34,428 bases of DNA from Micromonosporaceae bacterium (GTDB lineage Bacteria; Actinomycetota; Actinomycetes; Mycobacteriales; Micromonosporaceae). The stretch lies in NCBI GenBank assembly GCA_020027875.1, contig JAHRHA010000060.1, positions 1 through 34,428 on the forward strand, in the 5' to 3' direction. Below are positions 1-8,984 of this stretch, one piece after another. Within the stretch, counting starts at the first letter, position 1. The number at the start of each line of letters is the position of its first letter. Below the pieces are notes generated by a model. The model made no database searches. It had not been told where the DNA came from and was given only the letters and a program-made list of their open reading frames with translations. The translations under genes were made by a program, and so were the position numbers.

Positions 1-1
1 G

Positions 2-87
2 CTCGCAAGCTCGCTCCTCGCGCTCGCTATGTCGCGTTTTTGCTCGCGACTGCGGGTCTCGCAAGCTCGCTCCTCGCGCTCGCTATG
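2..87. repeat. 30-bp direct repeat, two copies
   Basis: Positions 2-31 and 58-87 are identical over 30 bp, separated by 26 bp. The unit is a CTCG/GCTC-rich low-complexity sequence ending in CTATG. The second copy supplies the first bases of the putative -10 box of the next gene. Similar CTCGCTCCTCGCGCTCGC-type sequences are, as far as I recall, frequent between genes in Micromonosporaceae, but I could not check this. Part of the repeat tract may lie beyond the left edge. Confidence 0.85.
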
Positions 88-89
88 CT
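84..89 (+). promoter_or_regulatory. -10 box (TATGCT) for a leaderless methyltransferase gene
   Basis: TATGCT fits the actinobacterial TANNNT -10 pattern and ends 7 nt before GTG 97, so the transcript could start at or next to the start codon. No convincing -35 is visible; the region upstream is the 30-bp repeat. No ribosome binding site precedes GTG 97, which agrees with a leaderless start. Confidence 0.45.
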
Positions 90-96
90 GCCCTGC

Positions 97-843
97 GTGG
101 AGCGCAGGTATGCAGGCGGGCCGCATACGGCCGCCCGGACGGCAGTGGTCTGGGAGGTGCTCCGCCGTGAAATCGAGCGCGCGTCCGCGGGTCGTTCGCA
201 GCTGAGTGTGGTCGATGTAGGTGGCGGTACCGGTGGCTTCGCCGTCCCGCTGGCCCAGGCAGGTCATGACATCACGGTCGTTGACGCCAGCCCCGACGCG
301 CTTGCCGCACTCACCCGACGCGCGGCCGAGGCGGGCGTGGCCGGCCGGGTTCGGGCAGTCCAGGGCGACGCGGATGCGTTTGCCGACCTCGTCGCTCCCG
401 GCGGCGCCGACCTTGTCCTGTGCCACAGCGTGCTGGAGGTCGTCGACTCGCCGGCCAATGTCGCCAATGCCCTCGCCGCCACACTGCGTCCGGGTGGTGC
501 CGCCAGCGTCATCGTCGCCAACCGGGTGGCCGCCATTCTCGCCCGGGCCATGGGCGGCCATCTGGAGACCGCGGCGGCGCTCCTTCGAGACCCCGACGGC
601 TGCTCGGGTGCCCGGGACACGCTGCGTCGTCGCTTCGACGCCGACTCCGCTACGGAGTTGCTCGGCAAGGCCGGGCTCGTCGTCGAGGAGATCCACGGTG
701 TCCGGGTGGTCGCCGACCTCGTGCCCGGTACGGTGCTTGAGCGCGACCACGAGGCGCTGGCCACCTTCGAGCTGGCCACCGCCGCGCAGAGCCCGTTCCG
801 GGACATCGCCACGCAGCTGCACCTGTTGGCACGCCGTCCGTGA
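97..843 (+). CDS. class I SAM-dependent methyltransferase
   Basis: This is a 248-residue soluble methyltransferase. Motif I is VVDVGGGTGGFA, with the acidic end of strand beta-2 in ITVVDASPDAL. The DLVLCHSVLEVVDSP and LRPGGAASVIVANR segments are the usual later Rossmann strands. It resembles the SmtA/CmoM-like group, but the substrate cannot be read from the sequence. The reading frame is open upstream to 40. I chose GTG 97 because it gives the N-terminus VERRYAGGPHTAARTAVVWEVL, which looks like the family start, and because a -10 box lies 7 nt upstream. ATG 85 is the alternative. The stop codon overlaps the next gene's start (TGATG), so the two are probably co-transcribed and coupled. Confidence 0.8.
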   Translation: MERRYAGGPHTAARTAVVWEVLRREIERASAGRSQLSVVDVGGGTGGFAVPLAQAGHDITVVDASPDALAALTRRAAEAGVAGRVRAVQGDADAFADLVAPGGADLVLCHSVLEVVDSPANVANALAATLRPGGAASVIVANRVAAILARAMGGHLETAAALLRDPDGCSGARDTLRRRFDADSATELLGKAGLVVEEIHGVRVVADLVPGTVLERDHEALATFELATAAQSPFRDIATQLHLLARRP

Positions 844-2030
844 TGAGCCCTGGCCTGGCCACTGTGCGGCCCCGCTACGGCGCGGCGAGTCTCGCCGACG
901 TGATGCCCGGTGTGCTGACGTCATTAGGTGTTCCGGATTCACAGCGTGTCCCGGGCGGAACGGATCCGCTCGGCCTTGCGGCTGGGCCGCTCGCAGGGGT
1001 ACGCGCGGTCGCCGTGCTCCTGATCGATGGACTCGGCCACCACCTCCTCCCGGTCGCCGCACCGTACGCCCCGACGCTCGCCGAGGTGGCACACGAACGA
1101 GTGCCCGGATCCAGCGCGCGAGCGATCACAGCGGGCTTTCCGTCCACGACGCCGACCAGCCTCGCTAGCCTCGGCACGGGTGCGGCGTCGGGCGCGCACG
1201 GGCTGGTGGGTTTCTTCCTCAACATCCCCGGCACCGACCGGGTGCTCAATCTCATCGAGTGGCGCGACGACCCCGACCCGGTGCGTTGGCAGCCGCTGGC
1301 CACGCAGTTCGGGCGAGCCGCCGCCGCGGGCGTATCTGCGCACGTGGTGGACCGACCCGAGTTCGCCGACAGCGGTCTGAGCATCGCCGCCTACCGTGGC
1401 GGCGCGTTCATCGGTGCGGCCACGGTGGACGCCCTCGCGGACCGGATGGTGGCCGTGCTGGTCGCCGCCACCGGACCCACGATCGTGTACGGGTATCACC
1501 CCGACCTGGACAAGACCGGCCACCTTCATGGCGTCGACTCCGAGCCGTGGCGGCTGGCCGTAGCGGACGTTGACCGTCTCGTGACGCGTCTGCTGGATGG
1601 CCTGCCGCCGGGCTCGGCGCTGGTGCTGGCCGCCGACCACGGACAACTCGACGTGCCAGCCGAGCGTCGCTTCGACCTCGACGCTGATCCGCGGCTGCGC
1701 GCCGGCATCCGGGTGGTGGCAGGAGAGCCCCGCGTGCGCTACCTGCACACCGTGGAGGGCGCAACCGAGGACGTCATCGCCGCCTGGCGCGGGATTCTCG
1801 GGGAGGCGGCGTGGGTGGTCTCGAGGGATGAGGCGGTGGCGCAGGGCTGGTTCGGCCCCGTACCCGAGGATCACCTGCAGCGCATCGGCGATGTCGTGGC
1901 CGCGTGCCATGCCGACTACGCCGTCCTCGCCACTAGGACCGATCCACCCACGGTGGCCAAACTCGTGGCCTTCCACGGCTCGGCCACCGAAGTGGAGATG
2001 ATGATCCCGCTGCTCATCGTTAGGCGCTAG
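843..2030 (+). CDS. alkaline phosphatase superfamily (nucleotide pyrophosphatase/phosphodiesterase-like) hydrolase
   Basis: The protein has 395 residues and belongs to the metal-dependent alkaline phosphatase/NPP superfamily. Visible metal and catalytic motifs are LLIDGLGHHLL (Asp about 62), the nucleophile region FPSTTPTSLASLGTG (Thr 102/103), YHPDLDKTGHLHG (Asp and His ligands) and LAADHGQLDV (Asp-His ligands). There is no signal peptide or membrane segment, so it is probably cytoplasmic. The physiological substrate is unknown; phosphodiester or nucleotide hydrolysis is inferred from the family. ATG 843 overlaps the upstream stop by one base; GTG 840 is in frame and also possible. It forms a two-gene unit with the methyltransferase. 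Confidence 0.85.
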   Translation: MSPGLATVRPRYGAASLADVMPGVLTSLGVPDSQRVPGGTDPLGLAAGPLAGVRAVAVLLIDGLGHHLLPVAAPYAPTLAEVAHERVPGSSARAITAGFPSTTPTSLASLGTGAASGAHGLVGFFLNIPGTDRVLNLIEWRDDPDPVRWQPLATQFGRAAAAGVSAHVVDRPEFADSGLSIAAYRGGAFIGAATVDALADRMVAVLVAATGPTIVYGYHPDLDKTGHLHGVDSEPWRLAVADVDRLVTRLLDGLPPGSALVLAADHGQLDVPAERRFDLDADPRLRAGIRVVAGEPRVRYLHTVEGATEDVIAAWRGILGEAAWVVSRDEAVAQGWFGPVPEDHLQRIGDVVAACHADYAVLATRTDPPTVAKLVAFHGSATEVEMMIPLLIVRR

Positions 2031-2064
2031 CTCGGGGCGAGCCCGCTATGTCGTACCGGCGTAA

Positions 2065-2070
2065 TAGCCT
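2065..2070 (+). promoter_or_regulatory. -10 box (TAGCCT) for leaderless dinB
   Basis: TAGCCT (TANNNT type), within GTAATAGCCT, ends exactly 6 nt before GTG 2077. There is no purine-rich ribosome binding site between them, so a leaderless dinB mRNA is the simplest reading. I see no LexA/SOS box (GAAC-N4-GTTC type) here, so SOS control is not supported. Confidence 0.45.
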
Positions 2071-2076
2071 GCGTAC

Positions 2077-3399
2077 GTGGAGCGCGCGCACCAGGAGCAG
2101 GACGACTGCGGCTGCACCATCCTGCACGTCGACATGGATGCGTTCTTCGCCTCGGTCGAGGTGCGCCGCCGCCCCGAACTGCGCGGTAGGCCCGTCGTGG
2201 TCGGCGGCGCCGGGCCGCGTGGTGTGGTCAGCTCGGCGAGCTACGAGGCGCGCGCCCACGGAGTACGCAGTGCGATGCCCGGCGCTCAGGCGAGGCGTCT
2301 GCGTCCGCAGGCAGTCTTCCTGCCACCGGACATGGCGGCTTACGCCGAGGCGTCGCGTGCGGTCATGGGGATCTTCGCCGACGTCACGCCGTTGGTTGAA
2401 CCCCTCTCGGTCGACGAGGCGTTTCTCGATGTCGCCGGCGCCCTTCGGCTGTTCGGCCGCCCGACCGCGATCGCGCGGCATATCCGGGCGAGGGTCTCGG
2501 CAGAACAGGGCCTGACCTGCTCTGTCGGCGTGGCCGCCACGAAGTTCATGGCGAAGCTAGCCTCCACCCGCGCCAAGCCCGACGGCATGCTCGTGGTCAG
2601 CGCCGAGAATGCGCTGGATTTCCTGCACCCGCTGCCGGTCGACGCGTTGTGGGGCGTCGGCGACCGTACGGCCGATGTGCTGCGACGGCTTGGTCTGCGC
2701 ACCGTGGCCGATGTGGCGGAGGCGCCGCTCGGCATGCTGCGCCAGGCGCTCGGGGATGCCGCGGCGGCTCAGCTGCATGCCCTGGCGTGGGCTCGCGATC
2801 CGCGCCGGGTCAGCACGGAACGAGTCGAGAAATCGACCGGCGCCGAGACGACCTTCGACGTCGATGTCATGGACGAGGACGTCATCCGGCGAACCCTGCT
2901 GGCGCTGGCCACGACGGTAGGCGAGCGGCTACGCAAGGCCGGCCACACCGGCCGGACCGTGGCGATCAAGGTGCGGCTCACGGACTTCAGTACCCTCAGC
3001 CGCTCTCGCACGCTGCCTACCGCTACTGATGTCGCCCGCGAGATCTTCGACACGGCCTGGCATCTCTACCAGGTTCTCAACCCGGGCGAGCGGATCCGCC
3101 TCGTCGGTGTTCGGGTCGAAGGGCTGGTCGAGGGCGACGACACGGGCCGGCAGCTCGCCTTGGGCGAACGCGAACATGGCTGGCGTGACGCCGAGCGTGC
3201 CGCCGACGCCGCGGCCGCGCGATTCGGCGCTGTCGTCGCACCAGCAAGTTTGCTCCGCGGTGCCGGCTCGATGAACCACAGCACCAATGGGTCTGCAGCG
3301 GACATTTCGACCCTCGTGGGCGACTCCAACCTCGGCCCGGACAGAGTCGTGGCAGAACGTGACTTCGATCCGCTTTCCGACCCGCTGCGCCCCTCGTAG
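2077..3399 (+). CDS. dinB: DNA polymerase IV (Y-family translesion polymerase)
   Basis: DinB copies past damaged template bases and extends mismatched ends. Y-family hallmarks are all present: HVDMDAFFASVE (metal ligands Asp 19 and 21 region), SYEARAHGVRSAMP, VEPLSVDEAFLDV (Asp 113, Glu 114) and SVGVAATKFMAKLASTRAKPDG. The helix-hairpin-helix region (LWGVGDRTADVLRRLGLRTVADVAEAP) follows, and a little-finger domain occupies roughly residues 250-360. At 440 residues it is slightly longer than the roughly 350-400 usual in the family because of a polar C-terminal tail. GTG 2077 is chosen for the N-terminus and the adjacent -10 box. It stands alone between the phosphatase and a DUF3040 gene. Confidence 0.95.
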   Translation: MERAHQEQDDCGCTILHVDMDAFFASVEVRRRPELRGRPVVVGGAGPRGVVSSASYEARAHGVRSAMPGAQARRLRPQAVFLPPDMAAYAEASRAVMGIFADVTPLVEPLSVDEAFLDVAGALRLFGRPTAIARHIRARVSAEQGLTCSVGVAATKFMAKLASTRAKPDGMLVVSAENALDFLHPLPVDALWGVGDRTADVLRRLGLRTVADVAEAPLGMLRQALGDAAAAQLHALAWARDPRRVSTERVEKSTGAETTFDVDVMDEDVIRRTLLALATTVGERLRKAGHTGRTVAIKVRLTDFSTLSRSRTLPTATDVAREIFDTAWHLYQVLNPGERIRLVGVRVEGLVEGDDTGRQLALGEREHGWRDAERAADAAAARFGAVVAPASLLRGAGSMNHSTNGSAADISTLVGDSNLGPDRVVAERDFDPLSDPLRPS

Positions 3400-3478
3400 A
3401 CTTGCGCTATGCAGCCGACCGGCTGCGTTCGGTCCGCCGACCCCAATGGGTCGGCCGCAAAGGCCGGGGAGGGGCGCC

Positions 3479-3862
3479 GTGCCGCTGTCCGAACACGAGC
3501 AGCGACTGTTCGAGCAGATCGAGCGGTCGTTGGCTGAGGACACCAAGTTTGCCTCGGCGGTTCGCTCCACCGATCCGCGCTTCCACGCGCGGCGGCGGAT
3601 CATTATCGCGGCCATCGCCGTGCTGCTCGGCCTTGCCGTATTGATTTTCGGTGTCGCAGAAAAGAACCCTCTGCTGGGCGTCGCGGGCTTCGTCGTCATG
3701 CTGGGCGCGGTCGCGCTGGGCATCCAGGCGTTCCGGCGCGGCCGCCACCCAGAGCTCCGGGTCGTCGGCGGCACCACCGCCCGCCGGGCCGCACCTCGTA
3801 AAGGTTCGTTGCTTGACCGGCTCGAGGACCGGTGGCGCGGGCGAGCCGAGGGCGAAGGCTGA
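3479..3862 (+). CDS. DUF3040 small membrane protein
   Basis: The 127-residue protein starts with PLSEHEQRLFEQIERSLAEDTKFAS, the conserved N-terminal motif of DUF3040. Two adjacent hydrophobic helices follow (about residues 43-60 and 64-84), then a basic tail. The family is actinobacterial, usually lies near dinB and the dcw cluster, and has no established function. The frame is open further upstream, but GTG 3479 is preceded by a strong GGGAGGGG site 4-5 nt away and gives the family N-terminus. The gene converges on the transglutaminase gene with only 7 bp between stop codons, leaving no room for a separate terminator. Confidence 0.85.
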   Translation: MPLSEHEQRLFEQIERSLAEDTKFASAVRSTDPRFHARRRIIIAAIAVLLGLAVLIFGVAEKNPLLGVAGFVVMLGAVALGIQAFRRGRHPELRVVGGTTARRAAPRKGSLLDRLEDRWRGRAEGEG

Positions 3863-3869
3863 CCGGCAT

Positions 3870-6332
3870 CTAGCGGGCGCTGCCCCTGGTGAGCAATCGT
3901 CGGGGACTTGCGACAACGAGGGCTTCGCGGGCTCGACCCGCGGCGCCTACCGTCCGACTCACCCAGCCGACCCAGGCGACCCGCCAGCGCAGCACGACCG
4001 ACCGCGGCATCAAGGCCGCGGTGAGCCGCTGCCGGCGCGTCGCGCGCTCGGCGAACCCCGCCCGGGTGGCCCGCACCGCCTCATTGAGGCCGTCCGGGGG
4101 CAGCGGCATCTTCGCGTACCGTGCCCGCTCCTCTGCGCTGGCCAGCAGGCCGGCGTGACCCCTCGCCGACGGTGCGAGCGCGGGAAGATCGCTAAGCCGG
4201 TCGGCCGTCGCGCGGGGGGTCTCCGCCGAGTCGACCACGACATCGAAGTCGACCATGGTGTCGAGCAGTTCAGCCCAGGCATTGTGCGCGTCGCGCCGAG
4301 CCGTGGCGATCGCGGTCGCGTCAAGGATGACATTCGCCCGCGCCGCGCCCACCGTGGTCGAGCCGTCTTCGCCGAGCACGATCACCTGGTCGGCCTGGGC
4401 CCGGCGCTGTCGGCGTAGCCCTCTGCGGCGCAGCGCCGGCGCGAGCATCAGCGCGATGGCGAAGGCGACGACGGCGGCTCCCGCCAGCCACCAGGTGTTG
4501 ATCGCCGGCGCGCCAGCCCCGGGGATGGTCTCCTCGCCAGGGTCCTTCGGCAGTCCGCCGGGGCCGATCGAGCCGGTCGGTGCCGCGGACGGATTTCCCA
4601 CGTCTGGCGGTTCGTCTCCGCCCGCGCCTGGATTCGACGGGTCCGGTGCCCACGATGACGGCACCGAACCGAGGACCGACCCGGTGGGCGTCGGGTCGAA
4701 CGGTACCCAGCCGAAGCCGGGGAAGAGGACCTCGGTCCACGCGTGCAGGTTGTAGTTGGTCAGCGTGTAGACGCCGCCATGCAGACCGCCGCCCCGGGTG
4801 AAGCCGAACGCGACCCGCGCCGGGTAACCCGCGGCGCGTACGAGCCAGGCCATCGCGGCGGCGTACTGGACGCAGAAACCCTTCTTGGCGGCGAGGAAGT
4901 CCACGATCGCGTTGCCGCTGGTGCCCGGCTCCGTGGTGAGCGAGTAGGTGAAACCCTTGCGCGGGTCAAAGTGGTCGTAGATCGCCCGAACCTTGTCGTA
5001 CTGGGTCGTCCTGCCCTCCGTCAGCTCGGCGACGAGTTCGCTGACCTCCTGCACCGGGGGAACGGCCGTGAGCTCGCGAGCGCCCGTGTCCGTCGGCGGG
5101 ATCTGCGAGGCCGTTCGCAGCGCCGCCTGGGTGAACGACGCGCGGACGAATTCGAACTTGTAGCTCTTTCCGGTGATGCTGGCCCGGCGGGAGAACACCT
5201 GGTTGGTGGAGGCGTCGAAGAACCACGACGTGTCCAGGCCCTCGGTTGTCACGAGCTGTTGGTAGACGGGCGCGAGCCGCATGTCGAAGTTGACCGTCTC
5301 GATCTGGGCCACGTAGCGCTGTGATGTCACGCCGGGGATGGCCGGCGCTACAAACTCCGGCAGGCCGCGGTTGACGCCGACGCCGCTGGCCGGTGCTCGG
5401 TTGACGAAGCCGTCCTTCGTTACCTGGTCGGCTATCCCGAAGCGCAGGTAGTAGGGCGTCGGGTCGGTCGTGCTCACCCGGACCATGTCGAACGCCTTGT
5501 CGCGAACGAGATTGTCTTTGAGCATGGCCGTCAGGTTCACCGCAGCCCCCGGACCACCGAGACCGCCGCCGACGCCGTCGCCCAGGCCGCCGCCGCCGCC
5601 GAACCGGTCGAGCAGGCCCGACGTCATCCCCGGCAGGGCGAGGGGCAGCAGCATCGCGATGACCACGCCGACCACGCCCAGCCGGCGGCCGGCCGCGGAG
5701 AGTGGCGAGGGTTCCCATAGGTCCACATCGCGTCCCTCGCCGGTGAAGCGTCGCCCGAACCGGCGAACCCGGTCGACGCTGTCGCTCACGAGCAGCCAGA
5801 GGTAGCCTGCCGCGGCGAAGCCGAAGGGCAATACGGACAGCCCCTCGGGGAGCACCGCTACCGGCACGGAATAGATCGCGAGCATGGGCAGACCGGCCAG
5901 CGCCGGTCGGCGGATACCGACCGCGGCGAGGTCGACCAGGACCGCGACGAGGCCGACTCCGGCGGTGGTCAGCAAGAGCAGGCCATCCAGGTCCGGCACG
6001 GGCACAGCCTCGTCCCGGATCTGTTGTCCGGCGACGACCAGCAACTCGTTGAAGTGACGGAAGGTGGCGGCCGTCGGGATCAGCCGACCGAACTCCTGGC
6101 CACTGGGGAACGCAAGGGTGAGGTAGAGCAGCAGGCTCGCCATCATTGCGAGGACCTGCGCCCACACCGGTCCACGGGTGGTGCGGACCAGCATGGCCGT
6201 CCCGACCACGATGGCCACCGCGATCGCCGTGTAGAACAGCCAGGTGAACGAGGCAAAGACGGTGGTCAGGGGAAACGCGGCGAGAAGGGTCGCCGCGCCG
6301 GCGACCATGGCGAGGGGATGGCGCTGACTCAT
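3870..6332 (-). CDS. TgpA-like membrane transglutaminase-domain protein
   Basis: This 820-residue membrane protein has a TgpA-like plan: about six N-terminal transmembrane helices, an extracytoplasmic transglutaminase core, a Pro/Gly-rich linker, a further helix near residue 610 (WWLAGAAVVAFAIALMLAP) and a cytoplasmic tail. The papain-like triad is intact: Cys 487 in KKGFCVQYAAAMAWLV, His 530 in NYNLHAWTEV and Asp 546 in WVPFDPTPTG. The reaction and substrate are unknown; cell-envelope protein crosslinking or proteolysis is the usual guess. ATG 6332 overlaps the DUF58 stop (ATGA), so it is the last gene of a moxR-DUF58-transglutaminase operon, a set commonly found together. Confidence 0.9.
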   Translation of the reverse strand: MSQRHPLAMVAGAATLLAAFPLTTVFASFTWLFYTAIAVAIVVGTAMLVRTTRGPVWAQVLAMMASLLLYLTLAFPSGQEFGRLIPTAATFRHFNELLVVAGQQIRDEAVPVPDLDGLLLLTTAGVGLVAVLVDLAAVGIRRPALAGLPMLAIYSVPVAVLPEGLSVLPFGFAAAGYLWLLVSDSVDRVRRFGRRFTGEGRDVDLWEPSPLSAAGRRLGVVGVVIAMLLPLALPGMTSGLLDRFGGGGGLGDGVGGGLGGPGAAVNLTAMLKDNLVRDKAFDMVRVSTTDPTPYYLRFGIADQVTKDGFVNRAPASGVGVNRGLPEFVAPAIPGVTSQRYVAQIETVNFDMRLAPVYQQLVTTEGLDTSWFFDASTNQVFSRRASITGKSYKFEFVRASFTQAALRTASQIPPTDTGARELTAVPPVQEVSELVAELTEGRTTQYDKVRAIYDHFDPRKGFTYSLTTEPGTSGNAIVDFLAAKKGFCVQYAAAMAWLVRAAGYPARVAFGFTRGGGLHGGVYTLTNYNLHAWTEVLFPGFGWVPFDPTPTGSVLGSVPSSWAPDPSNPGAGGDEPPDVGNPSAAPTGSIGPGGLPKDPGEETIPGAGAPAINTWWLAGAAVVAFAIALMLAPALRRRGLRRQRRAQADQVIVLGEDGSTTVGAARANVILDATAIATARRDAHNAWAELLDTMVDFDVVVDSAETPRATADRLSDLPALAPSARGHAGLLASAEERARYAKMPLPPDGLNEAVRATRAGFAERATRRQRLTAALMPRSVVLRWRVAWVGWVSRTVGAAGRAREALVVASPRRLLTRGSAR

Positions 6333-7642
6333 CGGGTCCTCCCACCGGTGGGCGCGACCGTCTCGGCCATCGCTGCCCGCCAGGCGAAGCCCTGTGATCC
6401 GCGGGCAGCCTGCGGCCAGAGCGCGACCAGACTCGTTCCGTGCTCGACGCTCACCACCCGCCAGCCGGCGCGCAGCAGCGTCAGGGCAGCGGCCTCGTGG
6501 TCAGCAACCGTCTGCGTCCGTACGTCCTCGGCCAGGTTCAACCAGGTCGCCGGGTCGAGCAACAGGCCGAAACAGGTCGTGCCGGAGGAGCGTAGTCCGC
6601 CCAGGGCCTCGGCCTCGAGCAGGCTCAGACCGCCGAGCACCGCGATGACCAGCCCACCATCCCCGCGCCGGCGAACCCGCTCGACCAGCGACAGCGTGTC
6701 GTTGGCGGCGGAGAGGTCCACCTCCGCGAGACAGTCGAGGACGGCGCCCTCGCCGTCGCGCTCGGTGGCGTCCATGTCGACGCCGCCGCCGGTGACTAGC
6801 CGGATCTTGTATCCGCTGCGGCGTAGGTGGAGCGCGACACTCGCGGTGGCGGACACCGCCCATTCGAAGCTCGACGTCGGGCCCTCACCACGGTGACCCT
6901 GTCGCCGCGTGTCGAGGACGACAGTGGCGCGGCTCTCCCACGGCTGTTCCTCCCGCCGCACCATGAGCTCTCCCGTGCGCGCGGTGGAGCGCCAGTGCAC
7001 ACGGCGCAGGTCGTCACCGTCGCGGTACTCCCGCGTGGCGATGTCGTCCTCACCATGAACGGCGACCGAGCGGGCCCGGCTGTCGCCGCTGCCAGCGAAC
7101 TCCCCGGCGAGTCGAACGTTTGGCAGTGTCACGACCTGTGGCACCACCGTGAGCCGACCGATCGTGGTGAATGACCGGCTCAGTTCACAGAGACCAAAGG
7201 GGTCGGTGAGCCGGACCACGAGGGGTCCGACCTCGTAGCGCCCGCGGACCTCCGCGCGCACCGTATACGCCACGGTGCTCGCTCGCTGGCCGCCCAGGCG
7301 CTCGAGCACAAGGCGAGGCCGGCTGCCCAGCGCGTAAGGAAGCCGGTCTTCCAGCAGCAACGTGCCAGTGGGCAGCCGGGACAAATTGGACAGCCGCAGC
7401 AGCACCCGCGCGGGTGAGCCGACCGGAACCCGCCCGGGCTCGACCGTGCGCGTGCAGGCGAGTCGGTATCTGGTCTGCCCGACGTAGGCAGCGGCGAGTA
7501 GAGGGAGCGTGGCCAGGAGGATAGCGACCCGCAGCAGGTCGCGTTCGCCGAGAATGAGCGCGGAGACCCCGGCCGCCGCCGCCGCCGCGAGGAAGGAACG
7601 ACCACGCGTGGTCAGCCCTCGCAGCGCCTGGCGCACGGTCAC
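6329..7642 (-). CDS. DUF58 domain protein
   Basis: The 437-residue protein begins with two close hydrophobic helices (about residues 15-50). The DUF58 signature lies at DDLRRVHWRSTARTGELMVR. The C-terminal half has a von Willebrand A-like pattern (TVVLDTRRQG and later). DUF58 proteins are partners of MoxR ATPases and are thought to act as adaptors in metal- or cofactor-dependent assembly, with no defined reaction. GTG 7642 overlaps the moxR stop codon (GTGA) and its own stop overlaps the next gene's ATG, so all three genes are translationally coupled. Confidence 0.88.
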   Translation of the reverse strand: MTVRQALRGLTTRGRSFLAAAAAAGVSALILGERDLLRVAILLATLPLLAAAYVGQTRYRLACTRTVEPGRVPVGSPARVLLRLSNLSRLPTGTLLLEDRLPYALGSRPRLVLERLGGQRASTVAYTVRAEVRGRYEVGPLVVRLTDPFGLCELSRSFTTIGRLTVVPQVVTLPNVRLAGEFAGSGDSRARSVAVHGEDDIATREYRDGDDLRRVHWRSTARTGELMVRREEQPWESRATVVLDTRRQGHRGEGPTSSFEWAVSATASVALHLRRSGYKIRLVTGGGVDMDATERDGEGAVLDCLAEVDLSAANDTLSLVERVRRRGDGGLVIAVLGGLSLLEAEALGGLRSSGTTCFGLLLDPATWLNLAEDVRTQTVADHEAAALTLLRAGWRVVSVEHGTSLVALWPQAARGSQGFAWRAAMAETVAPTGGRTR

Positions 7643-8694
7643 CGCCTCCGGGTGTCGGTGTCAAATTTACGGTCGTACGGCGAGCGCTGGCGGTCCGTCG
7701 GCAGCGGCAGGCGGTGGACAATGTCGGCCACGAGTGCGTCGGTGGTCCGCCGCCCAAGTTGGGCCTCGGCGGTGGGGATGATGCGGTGGGCCAACACCGA
7801 CACGGCGAGAGTCTGCAGGTCGTCGGGGAGGACGTAGTCGCGCCCTTCCAGAGCCGCCACGGCCCGGGCCGTGCGCAGCAGGTGCAGCGTGGCCCGTGGG
7901 GAGGCGCCCAGGCGCAGGTCGGGCGACTCGCGTGTGGCGGTCACCAGGTCGACCGCGTACTGCTTTACGGCGTCGGCGACGTGTACCTCCCGCACCGACG
8001 CGATCATCCGCCGGACGGTGACGGCGTCCGCCACCGGCCGCAGGTCGTCGAGAGGGTCGTGAGCCCCGTGGATGTCGAGCATCGCCAGCTCCGAAGGAGC
8101 GTCCGGGTAGCCGACCGCGATGCGCGCGGTGAACCGGTCCCGCTGCGCCTCGGGCAGGGGATATGTCCCCTCCATCTCGATCGGGTTCTGCGTCGCGATC
8201 ACCATGAACGGCACCTGAAGCTTGTAGGTGATGCCGTCGATAGTGACCTGGCGCTCCTCCATACACTCGAGCATCGCGGACTGGGTCTTCGGAGAGGCGC
8301 GGTTGATCTCGTCGCCGACGACGAGGTTCGCGAAGATGGCGCCCGGTTTGAATTCGAACTCCCGGGTTTCCTGGTTGTATACGCTCACGCCGGTAACGTC
8401 GCTGGGCAGCAGGTCCGGAGTGAACTGGATCCGGCGCACGGAGCAGTCGATCGACCGGGCGAGCGATTTGGCCAGCTTGGTCTTGCCAACGCCCGGCACG
8501 TCCTCGATGAGCAGGTGTCCCTCGGCGAGGAGCACGGCCAGGGCCAATCGCACCGTGGCGGTCTTTCCCTCGATGACCTGCTCGATGTTGGTCACGATCG
8601 AGCTGGCGCTCGACGCGAACTCGTCTGAGCCCATCGGTCCGCCGAGCTCATCAAAGGTCCGTTGCGGTGTGGTCACCGGCCCCTCCTCCGTCAT
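7639..8694 (-). CDS. MoxR-family AAA+ ATPase
   Basis: The 351-residue AAA+ protein carries Walker A (EDVPGVGKTKLAKSLA, Lys 71), Walker B (LVVGDEINRASPKTQ, Asp 128-Glu 129) and the sensor stretch VIATQNPIEMEGTYPLPEAQRDRF. The last two are characteristic of MoxR. MoxR ATPases act as chaperones with DUF58/vWA partners. ATG 8694 has an AGGAG-type site upstream. GTG 8676 is a strong alternative because GGAGGAGGGG lies immediately before it. This is the first gene of the operon. A 6-bp hairpin (8708-8723) lies in the presumed 5' leader. Confidence 0.92.
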   Translation of the reverse strand: MTEEGPVTTPQRTFDELGGPMGSDEFASSASSIVTNIEQVIEGKTATVRLALAVLLAEGHLLIEDVPGVGKTKLAKSLARSIDCSVRRIQFTPDLLPSDVTGVSVYNQETREFEFKPGAIFANLVVGDEINRASPKTQSAMLECMEERQVTIDGITYKLQVPFMVIATQNPIEMEGTYPLPEAQRDRFTARIAVGYPDAPSELAMLDIHGAHDPLDDLRPVADAVTVRRMIASVREVHVADAVKQYAVDLVTATRESPDLRLGASPRATLHLLRTARAVAALEGRDYVLPDDLQTLAVSVLAHRIIPTAEAQLGRRTTDALVADIVHRLPLPTDRQRSPYDRKFDTDTRRR

Positions 8695-8984
8695 CTCCGA
8701 CTCCTATGCCTCTGTTTAGAGGCGCCGGAGCCCGGCTTGGTTCGCCGGCAAACTAGTTCCCCCGCTTCTCCCCGCCTATCAGGCTAACCACGTTTCGTGG
8801 ATGCGCCGAATGGGCGGTTCGACTACCGCGTCGCGACGGAAGACAGGCTGAGTCCACCGATTGCCTCATTTGCGCCGATCGAGAGCCTCGGCGCGTGCTT
8901 CACCCTAACTAACGCCACCCCACTCGTGCCGCCCCGACCTGCACAAATGGCGCGCGACTGGGTCGGCAGATACCGTCGCGTCTC
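8695..8984. other. divergent intergenic region between moxR and GPP34 gene
   Basis: This gap holds the control regions of two divergent genes. Near moxR there is a perfect 6-bp inverted repeat with a GTTT loop (8708-8713 with 8718-8723). Further out, on the minus strand, TAGTTT in ACTAGTTT is a possible -10 for moxR. A TACCGT box lies next to the GPP34 start. I see no coding potential here. Confidence 0.4.
8971..8976 (+). promoter_or_regulatory. -10 box (TACCGT) for leaderless GPP34 gene
   Basis: TACCGT (TANNNT) ends 8 nt before ATG 8985. No ribosome binding site is present in those 8 nt. This agrees with leaderless transcription but is a weak match taken alone. Confidence 0.35.

Noticed and set aside
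2041..2076. LexA/SOS box controlling dinB
   Set aside because: No GAAC/GTTC-type palindrome is found near the start.
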